From positions 1 through 32,883 of the forward strand of contig JAPOST010000131.1 of assembly GCA_026709535.1 (NCBI GenBank): a stretch of 32,883 nucleotides of DNA. Direction: 5' to 3'. Both the position numbers and the translations under genes were made by a program. Positions within the stretch are counted from its first letter, which is position 1. The number at the start of each line of letters is the position of its first letter. A model generated the notes under the pieces. That model did not search any database. It had not been told where the DNA came from and saw only the letters and a program-made list of their open reading frames with translations. This document shows positions 6,699 to 16,213 of this stretch, piece by piece. Origin of the DNA: Rhodospirillaceae bacterium. GTDB taxonomy: Bacteria > Pseudomonadota > Alphaproteobacteria > Bin65.

Positions 6699-7937
6699 TT
6701 GGCCGAAAACGCCGACCCGATTGCGTCTGTCAGTGCTGCGTCGGCTGGCCGCGACGGCGCGGTGATCGGGCTGGTCTGTACGGCACATTTCTTCAGCCAT
6801 TTCTATATTTTTGCGATTCCTCCCATGCTGCCGCTGATCAAGGCCGATCTGGAGGTCAGCTACACTGAAATGGGCCTGCTTATTACCCTGTTTAGTTTGT
6901 CATCAGGCGCGGCGCAGTATTTCATGGGCGTGCTGGTCGACCGGGTCGGCGCGCGCCGGGTGCTGGCCGGCGGCATGGCGCTGCTGGCTACTGCCATCGC
7001 TATGATGGGCGTTGTACCGATTTACGGCGCGCTGGCGGTCTTCGCGCTGGCGGCGGGGCTGGGCAACAGCGTGTTCCATCCTGCGGACTACACGATTCTG
7101 AGCGCGCGGGTGCGGCCCGGTCGGGTGGGCCGTGCCTTCAGCCTGCACACCTTTTCGGGCATGGCCGGCTTTGCCACGGCACCGCTTGCCATGACATTCT
7201 TGGCGACCGCCTGGGATTGGCGCACAGCCTTCGTTACCGTTGGCGTGGCCGGCCTGGCGACCGTCGTGGTATTGCTGAGCCAGATGCATCTGCTGGACGA
7301 AGGGCAGAGTACGGGGTCGGCGCTGGCGAAAACATCGGCCAACTTCGGCCTGCATACCGTGTTGTCACCACCAATCCTGTTCATGTTCATCTTCTTCTTC
7401 GTCGTCGCCATGGTAACATTGGGGATGAGCGGATTCATGCCGGCCGCACTCAAGACCCGGTTTGGCATGAGCCTGGTCGATGCCAATCTTGTCCTGACCG
7501 GTTTTCTGGCGGCCTCGGGAGTCGGCGTGCTGTTCGGCGGCTTCGTGGCGGACCGGCTGCAGCGGCTGGATATCATCGCCAGCGTCGGCTTTGCTGCTGC
7601 CGCCGCAGTATTGATGCTGGTGGCGCTGACGCGGCTGCCCTATCCGGCCATTCTGGCGGTCTTCCTGTTCGCCGGTTTCATGGTCGGCATGATCTCCCCT
7701 TCGCGGGACATGATGGTGCGCAACGTCTCACCCCCCGGCGCTAGCGGCCGGGTCTTCGGCTTCGTCAGTATTGGCCTGGACGTGGGCGGCGTGGCCGCAC
7801 CAGTCTTTTTCGGCTGGCTAATGGACCGCGGTCAGCCTGAGGGTGTGTTTATCGGAGCTGCTGCGGTCCTGCTGCTGGCCATCCTCGCCGGCTTTGGCGC
7901 CAACCGATATGCTCCATGTCCCGCCGCGACCAAATAG
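6699..7937 (+). CDS. MFS transporter
   Basis: A 412-residue inner-membrane transporter with about 12 hydrophobic helices. The TTG at 6699, with GAGGA just upstream, gives the usual short cytoplasmic N-terminus before helix 1 (AVIGLVCTAHFFSHFYIFAIPP). The loop after helix 2 has GVLVDRVGARRVL, the major-facilitator motif A (G-x-x-x-D-R-x-G-x-R-R), and the equivalent loop in the second half has GGFVADRLQRLD. FHPADYTILS in helix 4-5 and the H-F-F-S-H-F-Y start are shared with a branch of MFS proteins of unknown substrate that includes fosmidomycin-resistance-like transporters. No regulator or enzyme gene is directly linked, so the substrate is open; uptake and efflux are both possible. Confidence 0.88.
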   Translation: MAENADPIASVSAASAGRDGAVIGLVCTAHFFSHFYIFAIPPMLPLIKADLEVSYTEMGLLITLFSLSSGAAQYFMGVLVDRVGARRVLAGGMALLATAIAMMGVVPIYGALAVFALAAGLGNSVFHPADYTILSARVRPGRVGRAFSLHTFSGMAGFATAPLAMTFLATAWDWRTAFVTVGVAGLATVVVLLSQMHLLDEGQSTGSALAKTSANFGLHTVLSPPILFMFIFFFVVAMVTLGMSGFMPAALKTRFGMSLVDANLVLTGFLAASGVGVLFGGFVADRLQRLDIIASVGFAAAAAVLMLVALTRLPYPAILAVFLFAGFMVGMISPSRDMMVRNVSPPGASGRVFGFVSIGLDVGGVAAPVFFGWLMDRGQPEGVFIGAAAVLLLAILAGFGANRYAPCPAATK

Positions 7938-8256
7938 ACCGGCAACGCGGGTGTCCCGGGGTTGTCCGGCGTGCTTTCGAAGCTGCGCAGCACGGAGCCG
8001 GGAATAAAGCCGCCATGATATCGTTCAGAGCCGCATTGGCCGAGTTGCAACGCCCAGCCGCAGAACGGCACGCACCTTCTTGCAGCGATCGTGCAAGGCG
8101 GAGACCACCTCCGGACGCGGCATGAAAGCATCCGCGATGGTAGCGAGGCAGCAAGGGCGCAGCCGGATTGTTTCGGCGCGATCCGCTGAAGGGTGTCGGA
8201 CACCGGTTCGACCAAAAGTATTGCCTGGAGGAGCAAGCTGAAACGGAATACCCGGG
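7938..8256. other. Convergent gap with no gene
   Basis: The 319 bases lie between the ends of the MFS gene (+) and the glutamate-synthase-like gene (-). Frames are open on both strands, but codon use is poor, there is no ribosome-binding site and no known motif. A minus-strand frame at about 8025-8180 has some protein-like character (DAFMPRPEVVSALHDRCKKV) and may be a gene remnant. No clear terminator hairpin was found. Confidence 0.4.
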
Positions 8257-9777
8257 CTACAGATCGTGGCGCACTGGAGCCGGCACATCCGGATATATTT
8301 TCTCGAACGGCATTGTCGCGCCGTTCTCGGTCACGATGCGGCAATGCTGGCGACCCAGCATCCGCGGATCGTGCACGCCGCAGGAGTGCGCTATGATTCC
8401 GACCTCCTTTTCGACGCCCCGGTGATAGCGCCAGACCCGTTCCGCCTTGTCAGCAGGATCAAGACCGCGCTGCAGGCGCCTCTGATGAGTAGTAATCCCG
8501 GTGGGACAGGTATTGCGGTTGCATTGCAGCGCTTGGATACAGCCTAGCGCGAACATGAACCCTCGGGCGCTGGCAACGAAGTCGGCGCCAGCCGCAAGCG
8601 CCCAGGCAACCGGTCCGGGGGTAATCAGCTTCCCTGAAGCGATCACCCTGATCCGGTGTCGCAGTCCGAATTCGTTGAGCTTGTCGACAACCCGGGGCAG
8701 GCTTTCCTGAATCGGCAGCCCCAGATAGTCGATCAGCGGCAAGGGCGCGGCGCCAGTGCCGCCGTCGGCGCTGTCGACTGTAATGAAGTCCGGAGCGCAG
8801 CCCTCGCCCCGTTTGACGATCGTTTCGAAAAACCGGTCGAGCCAGCGTGGCTCGCCGATCACCGTCTTCAAGCCGACCGGCTTGCCGGTAAGGTCGCGGA
8901 CTCGGTTAATCGTGTCGATCAGCTGGTTGTCGTTGGCAATGTCCAGATGACGGTTCGGGCTGATCGAATCCTGGCCAACCGGGATGCCGCGGATCCCGGC
9001 TATTTCCTCGGTCACCTTCGCACCGGGAAGGATGCCGCCCTTACCGGGCTTGGCGCCTTGGGCAAGCTTGATTTCGAACATACGCACCTGGTCGTGGGCG
9101 GCCAGTTCGGTCAATCTTGCCGGATTCAGGTTGCCGTCTTCGGTGCGGCAGCCGTATTTCGCCGTGCCGATCTGGAAGACGATGTCGCAATCGCCGTCCA
9201 CATGCCACGGTGACAGGCCGCCCTCGCCGGTGTTCAGCCAGCAACCAGCCAGGGCAGCGCCTCTGGAAAGCGCGCTGACCGCCGGCCGCGAGATTGCACC
9301 ATAACTCATGCCGGAAATGTTGAAAAAGCTCAAGGCCGCGAAGGGCCGACGGCATCCAGCGCCAATCACCATCGGCGCGGCGTCGGCGCCATAGAGATCA
9401 GGATCCGGATAGGCGGCGTTGGCGAACAGGATGGTGCCCTGAGGCTGAAGGCTGCGGGTCGAGCCGAAGGGTACGGTATTGTCGGCGCCGGCCGCCGCCC
9501 GGTAGACCCAGTTGCGCAGTTCCCGGTTGAAGGGCATCTCCTCCCGGTCCATGGCGAAGAAATACTGTCGAAAGAATTTGCCGAGTTCGCTGAAGAAGTG
9601 GCGCAAACGGCCGATTACCGGGAAATTCCGCCTGATGGCGTCCTTGCGCTGGGTCACATCGGAAATGAAGACCATCACCAGCGCCAGGAAGACGAGGCCA
9701 ATCACGAAGATGAACAGAAACGCTGCGCCGGCGAAGAAGTCGAAAAGCCAGCTACTGCTGTCGAAAAAATCGGCCAT
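8257..9777 (-). CDS. FMN-binding glutamate synthase family protein, membrane-anchored
   Basis: A 506-residue protein resembling the FMN/synthase domain of glutamate synthase large subunit. A hydrophobic helix at about 13-38 should anchor it in the inner membrane. The catalytic barrel follows: FFNISGMSYGAIS (151-163), NTGEGGLSPWH (182-192), QGAKPGKGGILPG (240-252), ISPNRHLDI (272-280), VDSADGGTGAAP (334-345), and the cysteine cluster C413, C419, C424 that in glutamate synthases binds a 3Fe-4S centre. The glutamine amidotransferase and GXGXG domains of full GltB are absent, and no gltD is nearby, so it cannot make glutamate from glutamine by itself. Such stand-alone forms are common and mostly uncharacterised. 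The start at 9777 has no strong ribosome-binding site. Confidence 0.88.
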   Translation of the reverse strand: MADFFDSSSWLFDFFAGAAFLFIFVIGLVFLALVMVFISDVTQRKDAIRRNFPVIGRLRHFFSELGKFFRQYFFAMDREEMPFNRELRNWVYRAAAGADNTVPFGSTRSLQPQGTILFANAAYPDPDLYGADAAPMVIGAGCRRPFAALSFFNISGMSYGAISRPAVSALSRGAALAGCWLNTGEGGLSPWHVDGDCDIVFQIGTAKYGCRTEDGNLNPARLTELAAHDQVRMFEIKLAQGAKPGKGGILPGAKVTEEIAGIRGIPVGQDSISPNRHLDIANDNQLIDTINRVRDLTGKPVGLKTVIGEPRWLDRFFETIVKRGEGCAPDFITVDSADGGTGAAPLPLIDYLGLPIQESLPRVVDKLNEFGLRHRIRVIASGKLITPGPVAWALAAGADFVASARGFMFALGCIQALQCNRNTCPTGITTHQRRLQRGLDPADKAERVWRYHRGVEKEVGIIAHSCGVHDPRMLGRQHCRIVTENGATMPFEKIYPDVPAPVRHDL

Positions 9778-10123
9778 GATCGGAAAATCCAGAATACCAA
9801 GTCCTGAAATCTAGGGCTGGCAGGCCGGAGGCGCTATACCTACTTGTGGCGGTTCGCGAAAAATACAGGACCGACCTTCTTGAAGGGCGAAAACAGCTAT
9901 CAGGCGCGAAGTGGGGAATGCATCGACTTGTCCGGGTTGAACACCACGAACTGCAGGACGACCGCATGACTTCTTGTGAAAGCCCTGTGCATGATTGGAA
10001 GGGCTGCTTTTGTCTGGCCGCTGGCGGTGGTATGGTTTTGGCGGTTTTTGGGTGTGTGTCTTGATGGCCCTGTGTGTTGCGTGAAGGGTCAGCCCGGCTC
10101 GGGTCTGTGATCTTCTGGTTCTG
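9778..10123. other. Gap; may include the left part of the IS5-type remnant
   Basis: No gene is supported. The stretch 10001-10060 (CTGCTTTTGTCTGGCCGCTGG and a T/G-rich run after it) shares the core TTTTGTC and a nearby CTGG with the reverse complement of 10505-10530 (ending GGGGGTTTTGTCGG), so these may be the worn inverted ends of the insertion sequence whose transposase ruins lie between them. Confidence 0.4.
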
Positions 10124-10505
10124 TTGCCGTGCCTGCTGATCGGGCAATGGCACGGGTTGCGCGCGCTGAAGCTGAAGGAGGCCGCCGCGGCGATCGTCGA
10201 TGCGCGGTGGGTGAAGAAGGGATCAAGATCCACGTCGGGTGACAGGGCCTTGGCACGAAGCGATGAAGAAGGCTTTGTCGACAAGGTTCACACGATGCCT
10301 GCCAACCGGGCTGTAAAGTCCCGCGTTCCGCACCCTGATCGAAGGAGCGAAGGCATCATCGCGCAACCGACCCCTGCGACCCTGCGGGAAGCGCTTTGGC
10401 AGACTGATCGCGAAACGCCGGTTTCGGATCAGGCGCTTCTTCGGGCTGCATCGCGCCCGATTCTCCAGACTGGCCGGGACCCATGCCCGACCGGCCATCG
10501 CATGA
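10124..10505 (+). pseudogene. IS5-family transposase remnant
   Basis: Two frames together give ordered IS5-type transposase pieces. In the first, LKLKEAAAAIVDA (around the first catalytic aspartate) runs straight into RWVKKG and then DEEGFVDKVHTMPANRA, the usual D-E-x-G-F-V-D-K-V-H-T-T-P-A-N block. The frame then shifts. From about 10326, a second frame reads FRTLIEGAK, then GKRFGRLIAKRRFRI and FFGLHRARFSRLAGTHAR, ending at TGA 10503-10505. These are the C-terminal pieces that follow the second aspartate and include the helix near the catalytic glutamate. The segment with A-D-K-A-Y is missing and several short deletions are evident. Non-functional. The intact-family comparison is from memory, but the order and identity of the motifs are strong. 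Confidence 0.7.
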
Positions 10506-10617
10506 ACCAGAACCGACAAAACCCCCGGGCCCGCTCAAGGGGCAGCAGACCAGACAGAATGGGCAAATCCGGCACACCACCAGAAAATCATGCCCATCAG
10601 ATAGAGGTCTTATTCTG
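10506..10617. other. Short non-coding stretch
   Basis: Sequence between the IS5 remnant and the end of the small minus-strand hypothetical gene. It includes the possible right end of the IS at about 10505-10530. No terminator with a T run is visible. Confidence 0.4.
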
Positions 10618-10917
10618 CTACATCAACTTCGGCGACCGCCGTGCCGGTGGAATCGACGCGACACCCGTGTCTTCACGCTTGGCAATAGTCACGACGCGAC
10701 CGATTTTTCGCCCCGTACCGCCATCATCGGGTTCGACGACCTGGACATCCGACAGAACCCATTGACCGCTCAGGCGGAAAACCGGGCGCCCCGACCGCAG
10801 TTCGGTCACGTTGCGGTTTCTTGATGTCGTCAGCTTCGACGCCAGCGAATTGATCTTCCATGACGCTTCAGCCGCCGTCGAAGGCGTCCGACCCAAACCA
10901 TCCGAAACGGCCGCCAT
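10618..10917 (-). CDS. Small hypothetical protein downstream of the MBL-fold gene
   Basis: A 99-residue frame starting ATG at 10917, thirteen bases after the MBL-fold stop, on the same strand. Codon use resembles the neighbouring genes, with mostly G or C in third positions, which argues for a real gene. The central part (RSGRPVFRLSGQWVLSDVQVVEPDDGGTG in two pieces, then KIGRVVTIAKRED) looks like a small beta-rich domain; no signal peptide, membrane helix or known family motif is seen. No strong ribosome-binding site precedes the ATG, so it may be translated by coupling to the upstream gene. It ends close to the IS5 ruins, so its C-terminus could have been altered by that insertion. Confidence 0.45.
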   Translation of the reverse strand: MAAVSDGLGRTPSTAAEASWKINSLASKLTTSRNRNVTELRSGRPVFRLSGQWVLSDVQVVEPDDGGTGRKIGRVVTIAKREDTGVASIPPARRSPKLM

Positions 10918-10930
10918 CGGCGCGGATCGG

Positions 10931-11836
10931 TCAAGGCAGTCGGAAGGTCGTTTCGATACCCAGATCGCCCTCGGCAAGGACCTGCTCCTTCTGGACCAGC
11001 CATACCAGTTGGGCGAGGATCGACCGCGCAGCAGCTGGATACATCGCTGGCGGGATATCATTGGCATACATTTGCGGTACCATCTCGTCAATCGTGGTCA
11101 GACCGTCTTTCAGACACTGCAGAATCTGATTTTCCCGGCCGAGGCGATGCAACTTGATCGCCGGCACGAACGTTTCCGGATCGCGGATCGGGGCCCCATG
11201 AGTCGGCCAATAAATGTCGTCTCTCCGGTCGATCAGCTTGTCCAGACTGGCGATATAGTTCTTCATGTCTCCGTCAGGTGGGGAAACGATAGTGGTGGAC
11301 CAGCCCATAACGTGGTCACCGCTAAACAGGGCATTCTCTTCCTTCAGATGGAAGCAGAGATGATTGGAGGTGTGGCCCGGCGTGTGAACCGCCTCCACCG
11401 TCCATCCGGCGCCTTCGATGACATCGCCGTCGGTTGTCACCACGTCCGGCATGAAGGAATCGTCTCCCCCTGCTTCAACCACGGCGCCAGCTTCGATCCT
11501 GCCGCCGCCATGCGGCCCGAAACCGTAGGTTGGCGCTGACCATTCCTGCTTCAGCGGCGCCGCCGCCGGCGAATGATCCCGATGGGTGTGAGTAATCAGG
11601 ATGTGGGTGATCGTCTCTCCGCGCAAAGCGTTCTTCAGCGCTTTGATATGAGAGGTCAACAACGGTCCGGGATCGACCACCGCAACCTTGCCCCGGCCGA
11701 CTACATAGGTGCCAGTGCCGTGAAAGGTGAACGGACCGCCATTCGGAGCGATGACACGGCGGATCAATGGAGACACAGCCTCCACTTGGCCATATTCGAA
11801 GTCCAGAGAGCGGTCGAAAGGGATTCCGTCGGCCAT
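10931..11836 (-). CDS. MBL-fold metallo-hydrolase (LACTB2-like)
   Basis: A 301-residue metallo-beta-lactamase-fold protein. The metal ligands are all visible: HTHRDH (83-88, with His83, His85, Asp87, His88), His155 in TPGHTSNH, Asp174 in FSGDH and His213 in WPTHGAP, so it should bind two zinc ions. GTGTYVVGRGKVAVVDPGP (40-58) precedes the metal site. After the catalytic fold, the C-terminal 80 residues (IKLHRLGRENQILQCLKDG ... MVPQMYA ... LVWLVQKEQV) form the winged-helix-like tail of the LACTB2 type. Human LACTB2 is an RNase, but bacterial relatives include thioester and other hydrolases; the substrate is not determinable. It runs with a small hypothetical gene behind it. The start at 11836 lacks a strong ribosome-binding site. 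Confidence 0.88.
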   Translation of the reverse strand: MADGIPFDRSLDFEYGQVEAVSPLIRRVIAPNGGPFTFHGTGTYVVGRGKVAVVDPGPLLTSHIKALKNALRGETITHILITHTHRDHSPAAAPLKQEWSAPTYGFGPHGGGRIEAGAVVEAGGDDSFMPDVVTTDGDVIEGAGWTVEAVHTPGHTSNHLCFHLKEENALFSGDHVMGWSTTIVSPPDGDMKNYIASLDKLIDRRDDIYWPTHGAPIRDPETFVPAIKLHRLGRENQILQCLKDGLTTIDEMVPQMYANDIPPAMYPAAARSILAQLVWLVQKEQVLAEGDLGIETTFRLP

Positions 11837-12411
11837 CAGTTTCAGGCAAGTCTGCAGTCAGAGAATGATGGCTGAACCCTAACCGGACAAAGGCCTCGGG
11901 ACAAGGGCGGAGAAGGCCATCATGGAGTGGGTAGCGCCCAGGACCGCCCCTATCGTTCGAAAATGGAAGGCGATCGGCTGCGCTGGAATCCAATGCCACG
12001 TCGTCGCAGCCCAATCGGTTTTCTCACAAGGTTGCTTCGGCCACGACGCCAATTGCAGTGTCTTTGCTGTGGCCGGTCCTGAACTGATCAACGGCCAGTT
12101 CCCCAGTTCGGTCAACGCCTTACCCTGTTCCCGCAAACGAGCCTTCACGCTGTCTTGATCATCGTGTGCGAGCAACTGCCTGATCCGGCGGCATTTGGAG
12201 ATCGAACCGGAGGCTTCCAACCCGTAACGACGCCATTTAAAGTGTTTCGCCGACCAGAACATTCTGCGCGCGAAAGCCATCCGAAGAAACCGCGAGGCCG
12301 AGAAAGGTGCGGGCCATGGCGGTGAAGTCTTGACGAACGCCGTACCGGACGACAGGCTCATGCTGAGCCGGGCTTGAGGCGCTTGGATGGGCGGGCTGAC
12401 CGACCGGAAGG
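11837..12411. other. Gap with possible decayed coding sequence
   Basis: About 575 bases between the MBL-fold gene and metH. On the minus strand, a piece at about 12360-12237 (VRYGVRQDFTAMARTF, then LGLAVSSDGFRAQNVLVGETL) has very gene-like codon use and ends in TAA, but its apparent start lies inside metH. A second minus-strand frame to 11879 (RLREQGKALTELGNWPL and onward) is open to the left and moderately gene-like. They may be two frames of one broken gene. I recognise no family. A weak hairpin at 12396-12415 overlaps the metH stop and could act in termination. Confidence 0.35.
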
Positions 12412-15099
12412 TCAGGCAGCTTGGCGCGCCGTCTCGTAACCCAGATTGGCGGCCAGCCACTGCTCTGCTTCCTCCAGAGTCCAACCCTTGCGGGCGGCAT
12501 AGTCTGCAACCTGGTCCCGGCCGATCTTGCCAACGCCAAAATAGCTGGCATCCGGATGGCTGAAATACCAGCCGCTGACCGTCGCCGCCGGCAGCATCGC
12601 GCAGTTCTCGGTCAGGGCGACGCCGGTATTGGGCTCAGCATCCAGCAACGCAAACAGACGGCGCTTTTCGGTATGCTCAGGGCAGGCGGGATAGCCCGGA
12701 GCCGGACGGATACCGCAGTATTTCTCGCGGATCAGATCTTGATTGCTCCATGTTTCGTCGGCGGCGTAACCCCAAAATTCTCTGCGCACCTTTTCGTGTA
12801 GCCACTCGGCAAAGGCTTCAGCCAGTCGGTCGCCCAAGGCCTTGGTGAGGATAGCATTGTAGTCGTCGTTCTCCGCCTCGAAGTCGGTGGCGACTTGGTC
12901 GATACCCTGCCCGGCCGTCACGACGAAAGCGCCAACCCAGTCATCACGAACGCTTTCCTTCGGCGCAACGAAATCAGCCAGGCAGTAGTTGGCGCGACCC
13001 GATTTGGCGGTCTGTTGTCGAAGCATCCGAAGGGTGTCGCGGACCGAGGAACGGCTTTCGTCCTCGTAGAGTTCGATATCGTCTCCGACAGCGGCAGCGG
13101 CCCAGAAACCTGCCCGGCCCTTGGGCCGGGTCCAGTCTTCATCGGCCATTCTTTGCAGCATCACCTGCGCATCATCGTAGATGCCTCGGGCAGTTTCGCC
13201 AACAACCGGGTCATCAAGGATGCGAGGAAAGGCGCCGGCCAGTTCCCAGGTTCTGAAAAACGGTGTCCAGTCTATTCTGTCCAATAACTCGTCAATGGCG
13301 GCATCCTGCTGAAAAACATCTCCCGGCTTCATCGGTCTGGGCGGCACATAAACCGACCAGTCAATCCGGTGCCGGTTTTTCCTTGCGATTTCCAGACTGG
13401 TTTGTACGCCCTCCCGGCGGCCACGGGCATGGCTCTGCCGCAAGGCGGCATAGGTCTCCCGGACATCCGATACGAACGTCGCCTTCTTCTCCAGTGACAG
13501 CAGCGAACTGGCCACGCCGACTGCCCGACTGGCGTCGGTCACGTGAACTACCGGCCCGTCGCAGAAGGGTTCGATCCTTACGGCGGTGTGCATCCGGCTG
13601 GTCGTAGCGCCCCCGATCAGTAGCGGCGTTCTCATTCCCCGTCGGCTCATGGCGGCGCCGACGCGGCACATCTCCTCCAGGCTGGGGGTGATCAGACCGC
13701 TCAGACCGATCAGGTCCGCACCTTCCTTCTCGGCCGTATCCAGGATGCGTTCCGCCGGTGCCATCACGCCGAGGTCGATCACTTCGTATCCGTTGCAGCG
13801 CAGGACAACGCCGACAATATTCTTGCCGATGTCGTGCACGTCGCCCTTCACCGTCGCAATGACGATCTTGCCTGCAGTCTTCAATTCTTGAGCCTTCTCC
13901 GCCTCCATGAAAGGCTCGAGCCAGGCCACCGCCTTCTTCATCACACGGGCGCTTTTCACGACCTGGGGCAAAAACATCTTGCCTGCGCCGAAAAGGTCGC
14001 CAACAGTCGACATGCCATCCATCAGGGGACCTTCGATCACCGCCAGAGGCTTGCCGAACTTCACGCGGGCCTCTTCGGCGTCAGCTTCGGCGTGGTCCGC
14101 GATACCGTGGACCAAGGCGTGGATCAGGCGGTCTTCCACCTTGTTGGCGCGCCAGCCGTCGTCCTTGATTTGTCGCAGCGCAAGTCCCCGGTGGTCGTCA
14201 GCGATTTCCAAGAGCCGATCCGTCGCGTCCGGTCGGCGGTTGAGGATCACATCCTCCACCCGCTTCCTCAGATTTGGCTCAATGTCGTCGTATACGTCCA
14301 ATTGCCCGGCATTGATGATCGCCATATCCAGGCCGGCCGGGATAGCATGGTACAGGAAGACGGAATGCATCGCCCGGCGAACCGACTCGTTCCCCCGGAA
14401 GGAGAAGGACAGGTTGGACAGGCCGCCCGAAACGTAACAGTGGGGCAGCATCTGCTTGATCCGCTGCGTGGCCTCAATGAAGGCGACGCCATAGCTGTCA
14501 TGCTCCTCAATCCCGGTCGCGACGGCGAAGATGTTGGGATCGAAGATGATGTTCTGAGGCATCACCCCGGCCGTTCCGGTCAGCAGGCGATAGGCTCGGG
14601 CGCAAATCTCCACCTTGCGGTCGACGGTATCCGCCTGACCTGCTTCATCGAAGGCCATCACGACCATCGCGGCGCCGTAGCGGCGGATACGGCGCGCTTG
14701 CCGAAGAAAAGCTTCCTCGCCATCCTTCAGACTGATCGAATTAACGACGGCTTTGCCCTGCACGCATTTCAGGCCGGCTTCAATCACGTCCCATTTTGAC
14801 GAATCGATCATGATCGGCACGCGGGCGATATCGGGTTCCGATGCGATCAGATTCAGGAAGCGTGCCATTGCCGCTTCCGAATCGAGCATCGCCTCGTCCA
14901 TATTCACGTCGATGATCTGGGCGCCGTTCTCGACTTGCTGGCGCGCAACGCCCAGCGCCGCCTCGAAATCGTCGTCGACGATCAATTTCCTGAATTTCGC
15001 CGATCCCGTAACGTTCGTGCGTTCTCCAATCATGACAAAACGCTGCGCAGCCGTCAGCGCCGGCGATTGATCCGGTTCGAGAGACTGTGACCTGGTCAT
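12412..15099 (-). CDS. metH: Methionine synthase, folate/cobalamin/activation part
   Basis: An 895-residue protein equal to the last three of the four modules of cobalamin-dependent methionine synthase. Residues about 20-280 are the methyl-tetrahydrofolate (pterin) domain, with [16 protein letters not shown] at 21-36. About 315-410 is the cap and helical part of the cobalamin module. DVHDIG (420-425) carries His422, the lower ligand of cobalt in the D-x-H-x-x-G motif, followed by [11 protein letters not shown]. The C-terminal 300 residues are the S-adenosylmethionine-binding reactivation domain, with [12 protein letters not shown] and [13 protein letters not shown]. It transfers the methyl group from methyl-THF to homocysteine with the separately encoded homocysteine domain just upstream (32 bases apart, different frame). 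Split metH genes are known in alphaproteobacteria. Confidence 0.96.
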   Translation of the reverse strand: MTRSQSLEPDQSPALTAAQRFVMIGERTNVTGSAKFRKLIVDDDFEAALGVARQQVENGAQIIDVNMDEAMLDSEAAMARFLNLIASEPDIARVPIMIDSSKWDVIEAGLKCVQGKAVVNSISLKDGEEAFLRQARRIRRYGAAMVVMAFDEAGQADTVDRKVEICARAYRLLTGTAGVMPQNIIFDPNIFAVATGIEEHDSYGVAFIEATQRIKQMLPHCYVSGGLSNLSFSFRGNESVRRAMHSVFLYHAIPAGLDMAIINAGQLDVYDDIEPNLRKRVEDVILNRRPDATDRLLEIADDHRGLALRQIKDDGWRANKVEDRLIHALVHGIADHAEADAEEARVKFGKPLAVIEGPLMDGMSTVGDLFGAGKMFLPQVVKSARVMKKAVAWLEPFMEAEKAQELKTAGKIVIATVKGDVHDIGKNIVGVVLRCNGYEVIDLGVMAPAERILDTAEKEGADLIGLSGLITPSLEEMCRVGAAMSRRGMRTPLLIGGATTSRMHTAVRIEPFCDGPVVHVTDASRAVGVASSLLSLEKKATFVSDVRETYAALRQSHARGRREGVQTSLEIARKNRHRIDWSVYVPPRPMKPGDVFQQDAAIDELLDRIDWTPFFRTWELAGAFPRILDDPVVGETARGIYDDAQVMLQRMADEDWTRPKGRAGFWAAAAVGDDIELYEDESRSSVRDTLRMLRQQTAKSGRANYCLADFVAPKESVRDDWVGAFVVTAGQGIDQVATDFEAENDDYNAILTKALGDRLAEAFAEWLHEKVRREFWGYAADETWSNQDLIREKYCGIRPAPGYPACPEHTEKRRLFALLDAEPNTGVALTENCAMLPAATVSGWYFSHPDASYFGVGKIGRDQVADYAARKGWTLEEAEQWLAANLGYETARQAA

Positions 15100-15131
15100 G
15101 GCGCGATCGCGATCAGAGGATTTCGGCGTTA

Positions 15132-16211
15132 TCAGGCCGCCAGATGGAATGCTTCGAGCCCCGATAGCGACAGGCTGGTCGGCGCCGCCGGAACCTGCCG
15201 TGGCGCAACGCCATCAATGGCCTCCCTGATCGCCGCGATATGCGCCGGCGTCGTCCCACAACAGCCGCCGACGATATTGACCAAGCCCTCGGAGGCCCAT
15301 CTTCCAAGAAAACTGGCGGTCGTCTCGGCTGTTTCGTCATAGTCGCCAAAGGCATTCGGCAGTCCGGCGTTTGGATGAACGCTCAGGCGGGTCGCCGCCA
15401 CGCGGGACAGGTCCGCGACTAACGGCGTCAGTTGCTTGGCGCCCAGCGCGCAATTGAGGCCGATGGCGAACGGCCGGATGTGCTGCACCGACGCCCAGAA
15501 CGCTTCAACTGTCTGCCCCGAGAGCGTCCGGCCCGACCGGTCTGTGACGGTACCGGAGACGATCACAGGCAGGGCATAGCCCATGGTTTCAAAGGTTTCG
15601 TCCAAGGCGAACAGCGCAGCTTTCGCATTCAGTGTATCGAATACCGTTTCGAGCAAGACAATGTCCGCGCCGCCCTTGATCACCGCATCCGCATTCTCGC
15701 GATAGATCCCCACCAGTTCGTCGAACGTCACGTTGCGGTAGCCCGGGTCGTTGACATCCGGCGAGATCGAGGCGGTGCGGTTGGTGGGTCCCAGAACGCC
15801 GGCAACAAAGCGCGGCAGGTCGGGATTTACCGTCATCGCGGTGTCCGCCGCATCGCGCGCGATACGCGCGCCAGCGTGGGCAATCTCCCACGCATGATGG
15901 GCCACTGCGTAGTCTGCCTGCGATATGGCGTTGGCATTGAAGGTATTGGTCTTCAGAATGTCCGCTCCGGCCGCCAAGTTGGCATCGTGGATGCCCCTGA
16001 TGATGTCCGGCCGGGTCAAATTCAGGATGTCGTTGTTGCCCCGGAGATCCTGGTCATGCATGACGAATGCCTCACCCCGGAAATCGTGTTCCGTGGGCGC
16101 GATCGCCTGGATCATCGTGCCCATCGCACCGTCCATCACCAGAATCCGCCGGGCAGCAAGCACTTCCAGGGTTTCGGAAACGGTGCGATGATGTCGATCG
16201 GATATCGTCAT
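15132..16211 (-). CDS. metH: Methionine synthase, homocysteine S-methyltransferase part
   Basis: A 359-residue TIM-barrel homocysteine methyltransferase that corresponds to the first module of Met[10 protein letters not shown] is at 27-35; the zinc ligands are Cys254 ([10 protein letters not shown]) and the pair Cys317-Cys318 in [11 protein letters not shown]. The ATG at 16211 is chosen because it lies two bases after the metF stop and the homology begins there; in-frame upstream codons would run back into metF. AGGGCAG eight bases upstream is a plausible ribosome-binding site. The neighbouring downstream gene supplies the folate, cobalamin and reactivation domains, and the two lengths together match a one-piece MetH. 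It could also be labelled a BHMT-like methyltransferase, but the context favours MetH. Confidence 0.95.
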   Translation of the reverse strand: MTISDRHHRTVSETLEVLAARRILVMDGAMGTMIQAIAPTEHDFRGEAFVMHDQDLRGNNDILNLTRPDIIRGIHDANLAAGADILKTNTFNANAISQADYAVAHHAWEIAHAGARIARDAADTAMTVNPDLPRFVAGVLGPTNRTASISPDVNDPGYRNVTFDELVGIYRENADAVIKGGADIVLLETVFDTLNAKAALFALDETFETMGYALPVIVSGTVTDRSGRTLSGQTVEAFWASVQHIRPFAIGLNCALGAKQLTPLVADLSRVAATRLSVHPNAGLPNAFGDYDETAETTASFLGRWASEGLVNIVGGCCGTTPAHIAAIREAIDGVAPRQVPAAPTSLSLSGLEAFHLAA

Positions 16212-16213
16212 GA

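Noticed and set aside
11879-12484. Minus-strand 201-codon frame between the MBL gene and metH
   Set aside because: Its start lies within metH and no family is recognisable; kept only as a possible remnant.
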